A DNA stretch of 64,000 nt from DAOUKH01 sp034421515. Lineage in GTDB: Bacteria > Chloroflexota > Dehalococcoidia > SHYB01. The stretch is from positions 1-64,000 of the forward strand of contig DAOUKH010000047.1 in the NCBI GenBank assembly GCA_034421515.1, given 5' to 3'. The position numbers and the translations under genes were made by a program. The notes beneath the pieces are model-generated. The model made no database searches. It was not told where the DNA came from and saw nothing but the letters and a program-made list of their open reading frames with translations. The stretch's first letter is position 1. Each line of letters opens with the position of its first letter. Positions 1 to 8,390 of the stretch are shown here, one piece after another.

Positions 1-26
1 ATGGGCACTAGCATCAATCGCCGGCC

Positions 27-3000
27 ATGAGGTTCATGAGCGCGAAGCCGAACACATCCCTTATTCCTATCGGCATCCCGCTGATTGTTATTGCCCTGGC
101 TTTAGCGGTGTTCCTGGCGTGCGAGGCCGAACGCCCGCCCACCCCTGGACCCACCGCCACCCTTCCTCCGCCAGCGCCCACCGCAACTCCGGTACCCACG
201 GCCGCTCCGACGCCCACGGCTACGGCGGCGCCCACCGCAATTCCGGTACCCACGGCCGCTCCGACGCCCACCGCTACGGCGGCGCCCACCGCAACTCCGG
301 TACCCACGGCCGCTCCGACGCCTACCCCTACGACTACGGCCACCCCGGAGCCCGCCACTCCCCTCGCCTTCGACCCCTCGGTTGTCCGCGGCACCCTGAG
401 CAACGGCCTCAGCTACTACATCAGGCACAACGAAGAGCCTCGCGACAGGGCCCAAATAGCGCTGGTCGTGAAGGCCGGCTCGGTCCTCGAGGAGGACGAC
501 CAGCAAGGGCTGGCGCACTTCGTCGAGCACATGGCGTTCAACGGCACCGAGCGCTTCGCCAAACAAGAGATCGTCGAATACCTTGAATCGATCGGCAGCA
601 CCTTCGGCGCGCACCTGAACGCCTATACCAGCTTCGATAACACCATGTATTGGCTGGAGATTCCGACCGACGACCCCGAAATTACCGAGACGGCATTTCA
701 GATTCTCAGCGACTGGGCCTACGCAATCGCCTTCGATCCCGAAGAGGTTGAACTGGAGCGCGGGGTCGTCCTGGAAGAGTGGCGGCTCGGACAGGGATTC
801 AACTCGCGCCTGCAGGACACCCTGCTCCGGCTGCTCTTCGGCTCCTCCCGCTACGCCGAACGGGCCCCCATCGGTCTACCGGAGATCGTCGAGAGCGCGC
901 CGGGTCAGCGCTTGAGGGACTACTACGAGCGTTGGTATCGGCCCGACCTCATGGCAATCGTCGCCGTCGGCCACTTCGACACTGCGGACATCGAGGCAAA
1001 GGTCAAACAGCACTTTGCACCGCCGCCTGAGGGAGAGGCAATCCAGGAACGCGCCGCCGCAGCATCACCCACCGATCGCCCCGCCTTCGGCGTGCCTCGG
1101 CACGAGGAACCGGATATCGCCGTCTTTACTGATGCCGAGTCGCCCGGCACCCAGTTTGTCCTCATCCGAAAGCTCGAACCCCAAAGCGTTCAGGACCTCA
1201 AGGCATTCCGGCGCGCGGCGGTGGAGCGTCTCGCGTTCATGATGCTCAACGCGCGCCTGTTCGAGCGAGGCCAAGCCGCCGAACCTCCCTACCTGGGGGC
1301 GCAAGCCGGACGTTCGCCATATGTGCAAACACTCGATATCGCAACGTTCTCGGGATGGGTGGAGGATGGCGGCATCGAGCAGGGTTTGGCGGCCGTAGTA
1401 GAAGAATTGCAGCGCGTTCGCCAGCATGGGTTCACCGACTCCGAACTCGCCCGCGAGAAAGTCAACCTCTTGCGTTCGGTGGAGAGCTCGTACAAGCAGC
1501 GAGACCAGAGGCCTTCGTCGGGCCTGGTCCAGTTGTACGCGGACCACTTCCTCAGCGGGGGGACGGTCCCCGGCATCGAGGCCGAATGGGAGCTGTACCA
1601 GGAACTCGTGCCGCAAATCTCGTTGGCCGACTTCAGCGACGTGGTGGATTCGTGGACCGACCCCGAAGATACCGCGCTCCTGATTGTCCGGCCCCAGGAG
1701 ACTGAGGCGAGCACGGACGTCGACTTGTCGACGGCGGCGCTGGCGCAGCTCGCGGCGGCCCCGACACTGGAGGTGGCTCCCTACGAAGACGTGCTCGGCG
1801 ACGTCCCGCTCCTCCCAACACTTCCGACCCCAGGAAGCATCACCGCCGAAGAGCGAATTGAGTCCATCGACGCGCAGAGATGGACGCTCTCCAACGGCAT
1901 TACCGTGATCGCCAAGCAGACCGACTTCCGCAATGACCAGGTGCTGTTCCAGGCATTCAGCCCCGGCGGGCATTCCCTGATCGCGGACGAAGACTACGTC
2001 TCTGCCCTGTACGCCGCCGACGTAGTGTCAGGAAGCGGCGTCGGCCTGCACGACAGTGTGGCCCTCGAAAAGCTCCTCGCAGGCAAAAGAGTCTCGGTTT
2101 CCCCGTACATCGGGGAGCTGTTCGAAGGCCTGAGCGGCAACGCCTCACCCGAAGATCTGGAGACCCTCTTCCAACTGATCGCGCTCTATGCAACCGAGCC
2201 TCGCCTCGACCCTGCCGTCTTCTCGAGGTACGAGGCAAGGCTGCGCAGCGTCGCCGAGACTCGCGCCGCTCAGCCGGACGCGCGGCTCTTCGACACCGCG
2301 AATTCCATCCTCAGCCAGGGCCACTTCCGTGGCCGGCCCCTGACGGTCGACCTTCTAACGGAGCTCAGCCAAGAGCGCATCGATGCGGTATACGACGACC
2401 GTTTCGCCGACTTGGGCGACGCGACCTTCGTCTTCGTCGGCGCCTTCGACTGGGAAACCCTCCGCTCGTTGACTGCCACCTATCTGGCCAGCCTGCCGAC
2501 CACGGGCCGCACCGAGCAGTGGCGGGACATCGGAATCGACCCGCCGATGGGACTGGAGGACCATGTCGTCCGCAGCGGCACGGAACCGCGCAGCAACACC
2601 GTGCTGGTGTTCGCGGGAGACATGGAGTGGAGCCGCGAGGAGGCGCTGACCCTTACCGTGCTCGGTGAGGTGCTCGGCATCCGTCTGCGCGAGCGAGTGC
2701 GAGAGGAACTGGGCGGCACCTATAGCATCAGCGTGAGCGCACGGGGCTCCCGCCTGCCCGACCCCGAGTACCTCGTCGCCATCATCTTCGGCAGCGACCC
2801 CTCACGCACCGAGGAGCTCTTCGCCGCGATCCTCGCGGAAGTGGACTGGCTCCAGGATGGGGGCGAGCAAGACTACCTGGACACGGTCAAGGAGCTGCTG
2901 CGCACCTCTCGGCAGGAACAGTTGCGCGACAACGGATTCTGGCTCAGCCAGATCCAGGCTGCGGTCCAGCGCGGCGAGCCCTTTACCGAGATCTTCGCCT

Positions 3001-3110
3001 TCGACGATCGGTTAGAGGCGTTGACGCTGGAGCAAGTCGCCGCCGCGGCGCAGCGCTACCTGACCGACGATCGCTACGTGCGGGTCGTACTGTTCCCGGT
3101 AGAGGAATAG
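27..3110 (+). CDS. M16 family zinc peptidase, predicted lipoprotein
   Basis: A 1027-residue secreted zinc metallopeptidase of the pitrilysin/insulinase (M16) family, predicted to be anchored to the outer face of the membrane. A hydrophobic signal runs to residue 31 and a lipobox-like FLAC places the lipidated cysteine at residue 32. Residues 34-110 are a Pro/Thr/Ala linker. The inverted zinc site HFVEH gives His164, Glu167 and His168, with the third ligand probably Glu244 in a conserved LERGVVLEEW stretch. A second M16-type half begins near residue 615 (WTLSNGITVIAKQ) and lacks HxxEH, as is normal for these two-part single-chain enzymes. The start is the ATG at 27; a second ATG at 36 is possible. 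Its substrate is unknown; small or misfolded peptides are the family norm. Confidence 0.93.
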   Translation: MRFMSAKPNTSLIPIGIPLIVIALALAVFLACEAERPPTPGPTATLPPPAPTATPVPTAAPTPTATAAPTAIPVPTAAPTPTATAAPTATPVPTAAPTPTPTTTATPEPATPLAFDPSVVRGTLSNGLSYYIRHNEEPRDRAQIALVVKAGSVLEEDDQQGLAHFVEHMAFNGTERFAKQEIVEYLESIGSTFGAHLNAYTSFDNTMYWLEIPTDDPEITETAFQILSDWAYAIAFDPEEVELERGVVLEEWRLGQGFNSRLQDTLLRLLFGSSRYAERAPIGLPEIVESAPGQRLRDYYERWYRPDLMAIVAVGHFDTADIEAKVKQHFAPPPEGEAIQERAAAASPTDRPAFGVPRHEEPDIAVFTDAESPGTQFVLIRKLEPQSVQDLKAFRRAAVERLAFMMLNARLFERGQAAEPPYLGAQAGRSPYVQTLDIATFSGWVEDGGIEQGLAAVVEELQRVRQHGFTDSELAREKVNLLRSVESSYKQRDQRPSSGLVQLYADHFLSGGTVPGIEAEWELYQELVPQISLADFSDVVDSWTDPEDTALLIVRPQETEASTDVDLSTAALAQLAAAPTLEVAPYEDVLGDVPLLPTLPTPGSITAEERIESIDAQRWTLSNGITVIAKQTDFRNDQVLFQAFSPGGHSLIADEDYVSALYAADVVSGSGVGLHDSVALEKLLAGKRVSVSPYIGELFEGLSGNASPEDLETLFQLIALYATEPRLDPAVFSRYEARLRSVAETRAAQPDARLFDTANSILSQGHFRGRPLTVDLLTELSQERIDAVYDDRFADLGDATFVFVGAFDWETLRSLTATYLASLPTTGRTEQWRDIGIDPPMGLEDHVVRSGTEPRSNTVLVFAGDMEWSREEALTLTVLGEVLGIRLRERVREELGGTYSISVSARGSRLPDPEYLVAIIFGSDPSRTEELFAAILAEVDWLQDGGEQDYLDTVKELLRTSRQEQLRDNGFWLSQIQAAVQRGEPFTEIFAFDDRLEALTLEQVAAAAQRYLTDDRYVRVVLFPVEE
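175..325 (+). repeat. 54-bp tandem repeat encoding a Pro/Thr/Ala linker
   Basis: Three nearly identical copies of a 54-bp unit (core ccggtacccacggccgctcc starts at 189, 243 and 297) encode 18-residue blocks rich in P, T and A inside the M16 lipoprotein. The period is a multiple of three, so copy-number change would lengthen the tether without a frameshift. Confidence 0.9.
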
Positions 3111-3137
3111 CCCTCAGAGATAGCTGGCCGGCTGGGC

Positions 3138-3629
3138 CTAGGCGACCTCGTTCAGCTTCCCCGTCGCGCAGTCGTAGACGAAGCCGCGCACGTCGCCCTT
3201 GTTGGGAATGAAGGGGCTCGCCTGGATTCGCCCGATCGACTGCCGCACGTCCTCGTCCACGTCGGGGAATGCCTCCATCGCGAAGGTCGGGCGCAGGCCC
3301 GTGTCGGCCACGATCGCGTCCTTCACGTCGTCGTCGCGGAAGGTCACCATGCCGCAGTCGGTGTGGTGGATGAGGATGATCGAGGTCGTGCCCAGCAGCC
3401 GCTGCGAGATCGTCAGTGACCGGATGGCATCGTCCGTCACCACGCCGCCGGCGTTCCGGATCACGTGCGCGTCGCCTTCGCTGATCCCCAACAAGCGGTG
3501 CGTGTCGAGGCGGGCGTCCATGCACGCTACGACCGCGAGGCCGAGCCCCGGCGGGAGGGGCAAGTCGCCCTTGTCGAAGCTCTCCGCATAGCGGGCGTTA
3601 TTCGCCAGCAGGTCATCGGTAACAGTCAT
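3138..3629 (-). CDS. beta-class carbonic anhydrase
   Basis: A 163-residue beta-carbonic anhydrase, interconverting CO2 and bicarbonate in the cytoplasm. The zinc site is visible as CMDAR (Cys36, Asp38, Arg40) and HTDC (His89, Cys92), with the family signature VIRNAGG at about 56-62. It is shorter than plant-type enzymes and fits the compact bacterial clade. The start at 3629 has AAGGAG just upstream. It runs convergent to the M16 peptidase, with 27 nt between the stops. The function is secure at family level. Confidence 0.93.
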   Translation of the reverse strand: MTVTDDLLANNARYAESFDKGDLPLPPGLGLAVVACMDARLDTHRLLGISEGDAHVIRNAGGVVTDDAIRSLTISQRLLGTTSIILIHHTDCGMVTFRDDDVKDAIVADTGLRPTFAMEAFPDVDEDVRQSIGRIQASPFIPNKGDVRGFVYDCATGKLNEVA

Positions 3630-3686
3630 GACATTCTCCTTGCGCCGTGTATCGGTTGGCGGCCCAATCGTTCACCCAGTCTCAAT

Positions 3687-3712
3687 AATAGCCTGTGGAT
3701 GACCGGGCTATT
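3687..3712. terminator. 7-bp inverted repeat in the gap between osmC-like and carbonic anhydrase genes
   Basis: AATAGCC (3687-3693) and GGCTATT (3706-3712) form a perfect 7-bp stem with a 12-nt loop. It lies past the stop of the minus-strand OsmC-like gene and could end that transcript, but no clear U-run follows. The rest of 3630-3845 shows no gene I can support. Confidence 0.3.
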
Positions 3713-3845
3713 CTGACGGCAGCCGGTGCCATCTTCAAGAGGCTCCGTTGCGGACGTTGGCCCTCGAACCAAAATCAGTATGCGGAAGTGCTTGCCCTAT
3801 GCCTCGATTGCTGCCGCCCGTCGCCCCTCTCTTACCCGGTTACCG

Positions 3846-4352
3846 TCACTCGCGGGCCGGCGGAGGGTAGTCATCCATGTCGAAGGGTTCGCCGTTGAGG
3901 TTGATCGTGTCCTCGAAGATTTCAGGCCGGCCAATGGATTGGCGGGCGTAGCAACCGTTGCGGGCGTTGCGCATGACGCCGGCCACCCGTTCCGGGCTCT
4001 CGGTAGACTCAACGTCGAAGTGGATGGCGATCTTGTCGGCCTTGGCCCGGATCGTCTGGGCGAGCACTGAGCCCTCGCTGGACAGGGAGTAGGCGATGCT
4101 CGCCTTCACCTGCCCCAGGTCAACCTTCATCATGTGAGCGTACCGCTCAAGCTGCGTCATCTCTCAGAACAGGATGGAGACGGCAAAATAGGTCATCGGC
4201 GCGGGAGCGGTGTTCTCGCCCATAGGCGGCCCTTCGTCACACATGATGGTGAAGCCCCGGGCCTGCGCCTGCTTCTTCATGCCGCCGAGGAGCACGGCGT
4301 CCGCTCTAACGGTGTGGGAGCGAGGCTTACGGTCCGCATCGGGTGTAGTCAT
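3846..4352 (-). CDS. OsmC-like protein with in-frame TGA at the peroxidatic cysteine (predicted selenoprotein)
   Basis: A 168-residue OsmC/Ohr-fold protein, a family of thiol peroxidases that reduce hydroperoxides. Read straight through, codon 63 is TGA (4164-4166): residues 1-62 end in TYFAVSILF and EMTQLERYA continues in the same frame. In OsmC proteins this helix start carries the peroxidatic Cys (typical pattern LLAALxxCxxxTL), so TGA most likely encodes selenocysteine. The second, resolving Cys is kept in NARNGCY (Cys134). A hairpin lies 20 nt downstream of the TGA (separate entry). The ATG at 4352 overlaps the stop of the upstream HAD gene by ATGA, implying translational coupling. Conventional calling would give two fragments, 62 and 104 residues. 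Alternatives are a nonsense mutation or an assembly error. Confidence 0.85.
4135..4149 (-). promoter_or_regulatory. SECIS-like hairpin of the OsmC-like gene
   Basis: TGAGCG and CGCTCA form a perfect 6-bp stem closed by the loop GTA. Twenty nucleotides separate the UGA from the loop G, and the hairpin is inside the reading frame. Size, distance and a G as first loop base match the known bacterial SECIS pattern. Confidence 0.75.
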
Positions 4353-5020
4353 ACGTGCCTCCAGGCAGTTTGGGGCCGGACGGTTAAGCCCTTTATGGTG
4401 GATGGCAATTCCCGAAACGTAGCGACCCTAGCGGTTGCTTTGGACAAATCGTGAGCTGCAGTGAACTCGTTTGCAACCACGATGCAGTCAATGCCCGCCG
4501 CGATTGCCGACTTCAACCCTCTCGCCGAATCTTCAACAACCACCGTTTCAGCGGCAGCGGCACCAAAGCGTTGGAGTCCTTTCAAATAGGGCTCGGGATG
4601 TGGTTTAGCCCGATCGTAGTCCTCCCGAGTCAAATAGAATTCCACATGGTCCAGGATGGATCGCCTTTCGTGTACCAAGGCGAAATCAGGCCGCTTGGAG
4701 GTAGTGATTATGCCCATCCTGTACTCACCTGCGAGTACGTCTAGCGTTTCCAAGACACCCTCGATCTCGATGTCTTCGGTCATCAGGTATTCCTGGTAGT
4801 ACCGGTTTCTTAGTTCTCGGCCACGTCTGAATTCAGATTCGGATATTCCTGAAACTCGCGCCGCATCCCACGCAGAGACCCCTTCGGCCATATTCGCCAA
4901 GTATGCGTCTCGTGGGAGATCAATCCCGAGGGATGCCAGCGCCCGTTTGTTTGCTAGGTAATACCAATGTTCTGTATCCACCAAAACCCCATCATGGTCA
5001 AACAGAATGTACTTCTTCAC
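4349..5020 (-). CDS. HAD-superfamily phosphatase (beta-phosphoglucomutase-like)
   Basis: A 223-residue HAD hydrolase, a phosphatase or phosphomutase for small metabolites. Motif I is FDHDGVLVDT with nucleophile Asp8 and acid/base Asp10. Motif II is the ITTS segment near 105, motif III is the Lys in AKPHPEPY near 139, and motif IV is VVVEDSARG. The helical cap lies between residues 15 and 85. The start used is GTG at 5020; it lacks a good ribosome-binding site, so the exact start is uncertain. It is followed by the OsmC-like gene with an ATGA overlap, so the two are one transcription unit. Its substrate cannot be told from sequence. Confidence 0.85.
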   Translation of the reverse strand: MKKYILFDHDGVLVDTEHWYYLANKRALASLGIDLPRDAYLANMAEGVSAWDAARVSGISESEFRRGRELRNRYYQEYLMTEDIEIEGVLETLDVLAGEYRMGIITTSKRPDFALVHERRSILDHVEFYLTREDYDRAKPHPEPYLKGLQRFGAAAAETVVVEDSARGLKSAIAAGIDCIVVANEFTAAHDLSKATARVATFRELPSTIKGLTVRPQTAWRHV

Positions 5021-5129
5021 TTTTGCACTCGATTCGATTTCCGCATAACGATCGGGCTAACTTAACAAGCCTCGGCGACGGACCGTCGGAGAAGAGTCAA
5101 CGGTGTCTGCGATCGCAGCGAAGGGCTGC

Positions 5130-5205
5130 TGGTGGACCTGGGGGGATTCGAACCCCCGACCTTCTCAATGCCATTGAGACGCGCTCCCAACTGCGCCACA
5201 GGCCC
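5130..5205 (-). tRNA. tRNA-Ala (anticodon GGC)
   Basis: The minus strand folds into a complete 76-nt cloverleaf. It has acceptor GGGCCTG/CAGGTCC with one G-T pair, a D arm GCGC/GCGC, an anticodon stem TCTCA/TGAGA with loop ATGGCAT, a T arm GGGGG-TTCGAAT-CCCCC, discriminator A and an encoded CCA. The anticodon is GGC, reading alanine GCC codons. A TACAAT box on the minus strand (5216-5221) is a likely -10 element. It is not tRNA-Sec, which has a longer extra arm and anticodon TCA. Confidence 0.96.
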
Positions 5206-5308
5206 AAGGAGCGCCATTGTACCACCGCCGAGTGCAGGCCAGGCTGAGGCGGGCCGCCCCGGCCGGGGCTACACTGGGGCGCGGCTTCGAGCCGGCGGGA
5301 GGCGCGAG

Positions 5309-5629
5309 ATGCAGGCAGGCGACGTCGTGGCGATGTTCCTCGAAGAGACGCGGTTCGCTTCGCGGCAGGAGTGGGAGCGGGCGTGCGCCGGCATCTGGGA
5401 CGCCGCTCTCGCCGAGCTGCGCACCAACCCCGGTTTCAAGGGCCTCGCCGCGTTCTGGGCCGACGACGAGACGGCGCGCGGCGGCGTCCTGGGCCTGTGG
5501 GACTCGCTGGAGCACCGCCTCGGCTACGAAGCAAGGTCGGCCGCCAAGGTGCGGGCGCTCTTCGACCCCTTCTTCAAGCAGGGCCCGCGCCGTCCCCGGC
5601 TCCACGTCACCAACGCCGCGTTCGACTAG
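5309..5629 (+). CDS. ABM-like alpha-beta barrel protein
   Basis: A 106-residue protein resembling the small antibiotic-biosynthesis-monooxygenase / dimeric alpha-beta barrel group. An early VVAMFLEETRF strand is followed by a helix, then a strand GFKGLAAFWADD and a GLWDSLEHRLGY segment typical of that fold. No catalytic residue can be assigned. The ATG at 5309 is preceded by GGGAGG; longer forms reaching back into the tRNA are spurious. It is followed at once by a separate promoter for the UGSC gene. Confidence 0.6.
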   Translation: MQAGDVVAMFLEETRFASRQEWERACAGIWDAALAELRTNPGFKGLAAFWADDETARGGVLGLWDSLEHRLGYEARSAAKVRALFDPFFKQGPRRPRLHVTNAAFD

Positions 5630-5638
5630 CCTACCGCC

Positions 5639-5666
5639 TTGACGCCGGAACGGCCCGGCCTATACT
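5639..5666 (+). promoter_or_regulatory. sigma70-type promoter of the UGSC gene
   Basis: TTGACG (5639-5644), a 16-bp spacer and TATACT (5661-5666) lie 36 bp upstream of the ATG at 5703. Both boxes are close to consensus, so the UGSC gene and its partner probably form their own transcription unit. Confidence 0.7.
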
Positions 5667-5702
5667 CCTGGTTCAAAGGGGAAGGCCTGGCCCGAAGAGT
5701 CC

Positions 5703-6239
5703 ATGCCCGCCAAACGACTCCGCATCCTCGATCCCGTCGCCAAGCCGCCGACCGCCGGCGGCGAGGCCGCGCCCCGCATCTCCACCGTCGCGGGGTCCGT
5801 CGTCGGCCTGCTGAGCAACGGCTGGCGCAGCTTCGACGCCATCACCAGGAGCTACGCCGAGCTCGCGGTGGAGAAGTTCGAGGCCCGCGAGGCCGTCATC
5901 CGCCCCAACCCCTCCGCCTCCAGCGGCACGCCCCAGGACACCATGGAGGAGCTGGCGCGGCGGTGTGACGCCGTCGTCGTCGGCATCGGCCACTGAGGCT
6001 CGTGCACGACGTGGAGTGTCCACGACGCGATCACCCTCGACGAGAGCGGCGTCCCCGCCGTGGTGGTTGTCAGCGAGCGCTTCGAGAACCTGGCCACGTC
6101 GCTGGCGAGGTCGCGGGGCAAGGCCAGCTTCCCCATGGTGGTGCTCCCCAGCGACATCGAGGAGATGAGCGACGATCGCCTCGGTGAACTCAGTGAGCGC
6201 ACCTTCCCGGAGATCACCGAGAAGCTGGCCGAGGGCTAG
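5703..6239 (+). CDS. UGSC-motif selenoprotein (in-frame TGA at codon 98)
   Basis: A 178-residue protein read through one TGA (5994-5996, codon 98). The frame is open from the ATG at 5703 to TAG at 6237-6239. Around the TGA the protein is VVVGIGH-U-GSC-TTW, the U-G-S-C motif for which a protein family of unknown function is named; an UxxC pair suggests redox chemistry. The N-terminus RLRILDPVAKP and the strand VVGLLSNGWRSFD are shared with the second copy at 8391-8924. After the motif, TLDESGVPAVVVVSERF continues the fold. A hairpin sits 19 nt after the TGA. The stop is 2 nt before the start of the next gene, so they are co-translated. Without recoding this would appear as a 97-residue truncation. 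Confidence 0.87.
6010..6024 (+). promoter_or_regulatory. SECIS-like hairpin of the UGSC gene
   Basis: CGTGGA and TCCACG form a perfect 6-bp stem with triloop GTG. Nineteen nucleotides lie between the UGA and the loop G. After an A-A mismatch the stem resumes with G-C and C-G pairs. This matches the bacterial SECIS layout. Confidence 0.78.
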
Positions 6240-6241
6240 CC

Positions 6242-7291
6242 ATGGCCTCCGACGCTTCGCTCGAGTCCGGCGTCATCGACGTCGAGCCGAGCCTTGAAGC
6301 GGCCGACGACGCGCTCTACCAACGCGGCGCCACCGACGGGCTGCCCATTGTGCCGCCCACCGAGGATCGCGTCCGCCGCATGATCGAGGCAGTGGGCCGT
6401 GACGCCGGCGACGTCGTAGCTCGCGTGGGCCCGGCCCAGGGTGAGGCCACCATCGAGAAGGTGGCGATCAATGGGGTCATGGCGGGGTGCCGCCCCGAGC
6501 ACATGCGCGTCCTCATCGCCGCCGTCGAGGCGATGACCGATCTCCCCTTCAACCTCGACAGCGTGCAGGCCACCACGAACCCCTGCGGCGTGGCCCTCAT
6601 CCTGAACGGCCCCGTCCGCGGCGAGCTCGATGTCAACACCGGCCGCAACTGCCTCGGCCCCGGACGCCGCGCCAACGCCGTCCTCGGACGCGCCGTCCGT
6701 CTCATCCTGACCAACATCGGCGGCGGTCTCCCCGGCGAGGTCGACAAGGCCACGCACGGCTTCCCCGGCAAGTACACCCTGTGCTTCGGCGAGGACGAGG
6801 AGCACAGTCCCTGGGACCCGCTGCACGTCGAGCGTGGCTTCGACGCCGCCCGGAGCACGGTGACCGTGGTAAGCGTCAACGGCACGCTCAACATCCTCAC
6901 CTCGTCGTTCATCCACATCGACGACATGCTCAACATGATGGCCGACGCTATGAGCGTGATGGCGACGAACAATGCCATGCTGGGGAAGGGCGAGCCCGTG
7001 CTGCTCATGTCCGCGGGGCACGCTGGCCTCTGCGCCGGCCAGGGGATGAGCAAGCTCGACGCGAAGCGCTACCTCTACGAGCGGTGCGGCTTCCCGGAAT
7101 CGGACCTTCCCGCCGAGATGGTGCGCCGCGAGCGGATCGCCGACGTCATCACCGACGGGGTGGTGCGGCCGGTGCGCCGGGCCGAAGACATACTGCTCGT
7201 CGTGGCCGGTGGGCCGGAACCCTACCACGCCACCTTCATGCCCACCTTCGGCGACTCGCTCGCCGTCACCCGCGCAATACCTCCGGCCTAG
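6242..7291 (+). CDS. Conserved UGSC-partner protein of unknown function
   Basis: A 349-residue soluble protein that I cannot assign to an enzyme family. It begins 2 nt after the UGSC gene, so it is almost certainly co-expressed with it and may use or serve the U/Cys pair. Recognisable features are DGLPIVPPTEDRV near residue 33, and cysteines in MAGCRPEH, TNPCGVAL, GRNCLGPG, YTLCFGED, GLCAGQG and YERCGFPE. There is also a Gly-rich TNIGGGLPGE stretch that could hold a loop or cofactor. No signal peptide or membrane helix is seen. The stop overlaps the convergent SDR stop by 4 nt (ctag, 7288-7291). Confidence 0.72.
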   Translation: MASDASLESGVIDVEPSLEAADDALYQRGATDGLPIVPPTEDRVRRMIEAVGRDAGDVVARVGPAQGEATIEKVAINGVMAGCRPEHMRVLIAAVEAMTDLPFNLDSVQATTNPCGVALILNGPVRGELDVNTGRNCLGPGRRANAVLGRAVRLILTNIGGGLPGEVDKATHGFPGKYTLCFGEDEEHSPWDPLHVERGFDAARSTVTVVSVNGTLNILTSSFIHIDDMLNMMADAMSVMATNNAMLGKGEPVLLMSAGHAGLCAGQGMSKLDAKRYLYERCGFPESDLPAEMVRRERIADVITDGVVRPVRRAEDILLVVAGGPEPYHATFMPTFGDSLAVTRAIPPA

Positions 7292-8112
7292 CGGGCGTCG
7301 GTGGTGGCGTCGAGGATGCCCTCGGACGGGACGTGGGGAATGCCGGAGAGGAAGGCCGCCATCCAGCCGCCGTCGACCGGAAGCGTGTGGCCGGTGACGT
7401 AGCTCGCCAGGTCGGAGACGAGGAAGAGCGCCGCCTTGCCGATCTCGTCGGTGGTGCCCCGGCGCTTGGCGGGGATAAGTCCCTGCCGGGTGCGCTCCAT
7501 CATCTCCGGGGTCTCCGGGATGCGCGGGGTGATGATGCTCCCCGGGGCGATGGCGTTGACCCGGATGTTGTGGGGCGACCACTCCACGGCCATGGTGCGC
7601 ACCAGGTTCATCAGGCCGGCCTTCGCCGCGCCGTAGGAAGCGTGATTGGGGGCGGACTGTATGCCGCTCACCGAGGCGATGCAGACCATGGCGCCGGGCT
7701 TGCCGCGCGCGATCAGCGAGCGGGCGACTTCCCGCGCCGTGAAAAAGAAGTGGCGCAGGTTCATGCGGTGGTCGCGGTCCCACTGCTCCGGCGTCATGTC
7801 GAGGATGGGATTCCACGACGCCTGGCCGACGATGGTCACGAGGGCGTCGAGGCCGCCAAGCTCACGCTCGGCGCGCTCGACGATTTCCTTCGCCTGGGCG
7901 TCGTCGAGCACGTCGCCGACGATGGACGTAGAGGGCTGGCCGAGGTCGGCGACGGCCGCGGCGACGCGGTCGGCCCGCTCCTTGACCAGGTCGGCGATCG
8001 CGACGCCGCAGCCGGCGCGGGCCAGGAATTTCGCGGTGCTCTCGCCCATGCCCTGTCCGCCACCCACGACGAGCGCCGACTTGCCTTCAAGTTGCAACAG
8101 TGAAGCGTCCAC
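7288..8112 (-). CDS. Short-chain dehydrogenase/reductase (SDR)
   Basis: A 274-residue classical SDR, an NAD(P)-dependent oxidoreductase. The cofactor loop is GGGQGMG (17-23), a variant of TGxxxGxG. The catalytic set is Ser147 or Ser149, Tyr160 and Lys164 in YGAAK. NAIAPGSIITPR and the C-terminal DGGW are family signatures. The start is GTG at 8112 with GAGGAGG 8 nt upstream. It lies downstream of the second UGSC-type gene on the same strand, but 278 bp containing a repeat separate them. The substrate is unknown. Confidence 0.9.
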   Translation of the reverse strand: MDASLLQLEGKSALVVGGGQGMGESTAKFLARAGCGVAIADLVKERADRVAAAVADLGQPSTSIVGDVLDDAQAKEIVERAERELGGLDALVTIVGQASWNPILDMTPEQWDRDHRMNLRHFFFTAREVARSLIARGKPGAMVCIASVSGIQSAPNHASYGAAKAGLMNLVRTMAVEWSPHNIRVNAIAPGSIITPRIPETPEMMERTRQGLIPAKRRGTTDEIGKAALFLVSDLASYVTGHTLPVDGGWMAAFLSGIPHVPSEGILDATTDAR

Positions 8113-8246
8113 GGTGCGGTCCTCCTCTACGCTCAGCGCCGCCGGCGTGCGGCGGCGCGCTAGAGTGTGCCACAGAACCTCTCGCCTTGGCAGCCCTTAC
8201 CCAAACTGCCGCCGGGCAGGGTCTTCCCCCTCTGTGGCGCCTTGAG

Positions 8247-8300
8247 CCTCTCCCCTCTGGGGGAGACATGGGAGAGGGCACGCGCCGCAGGCGCGACGGA
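8247..8300. repeat. Intergenic hairpin repeat, family A
   Basis: A copy of the pyrimidine/purine hairpin unit (CCTCTCCCCTCTGGGGGAGA followed by a gagaggg tract and a GC-rich cgcgccgcaggcgcg palindrome). Related copies occur near 11085, 13692, 15036, 16693, 18122, 25090 and 29200. The rest of 8113-8390 holds no gene I can support. Confidence 0.75.
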
Positions 8301-8390
8301 GGTGGGGCGAGAGGTCTTACCTCTTCTCTCCGCGGGAAAAGATTGAGATGAGCAGCCCCTCACGAACCACCGGCGGCCGTCGAGGAACGC

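Noticed and set aside
14..403. Gly/Val/Ala-rich minus-strand protein of 129 residues
   Set aside because: It is the reverse reading of the repeated Pro/Thr linker of the M16 gene; low-complexity composition only.
5130..5205. Possible tRNA-Sec
   Set aside because: The cloverleaf has a GGC anticodon and a 5-nt variable loop, so it is tRNA-Ala.
6242..7291. Glycine-reductase-like selenoenzyme assignment for the UGSC pair
   Set aside because: UxxC-type motifs and Cys-rich partners recall that system, but no GrdA/GrdB signature sequence could be recognised.
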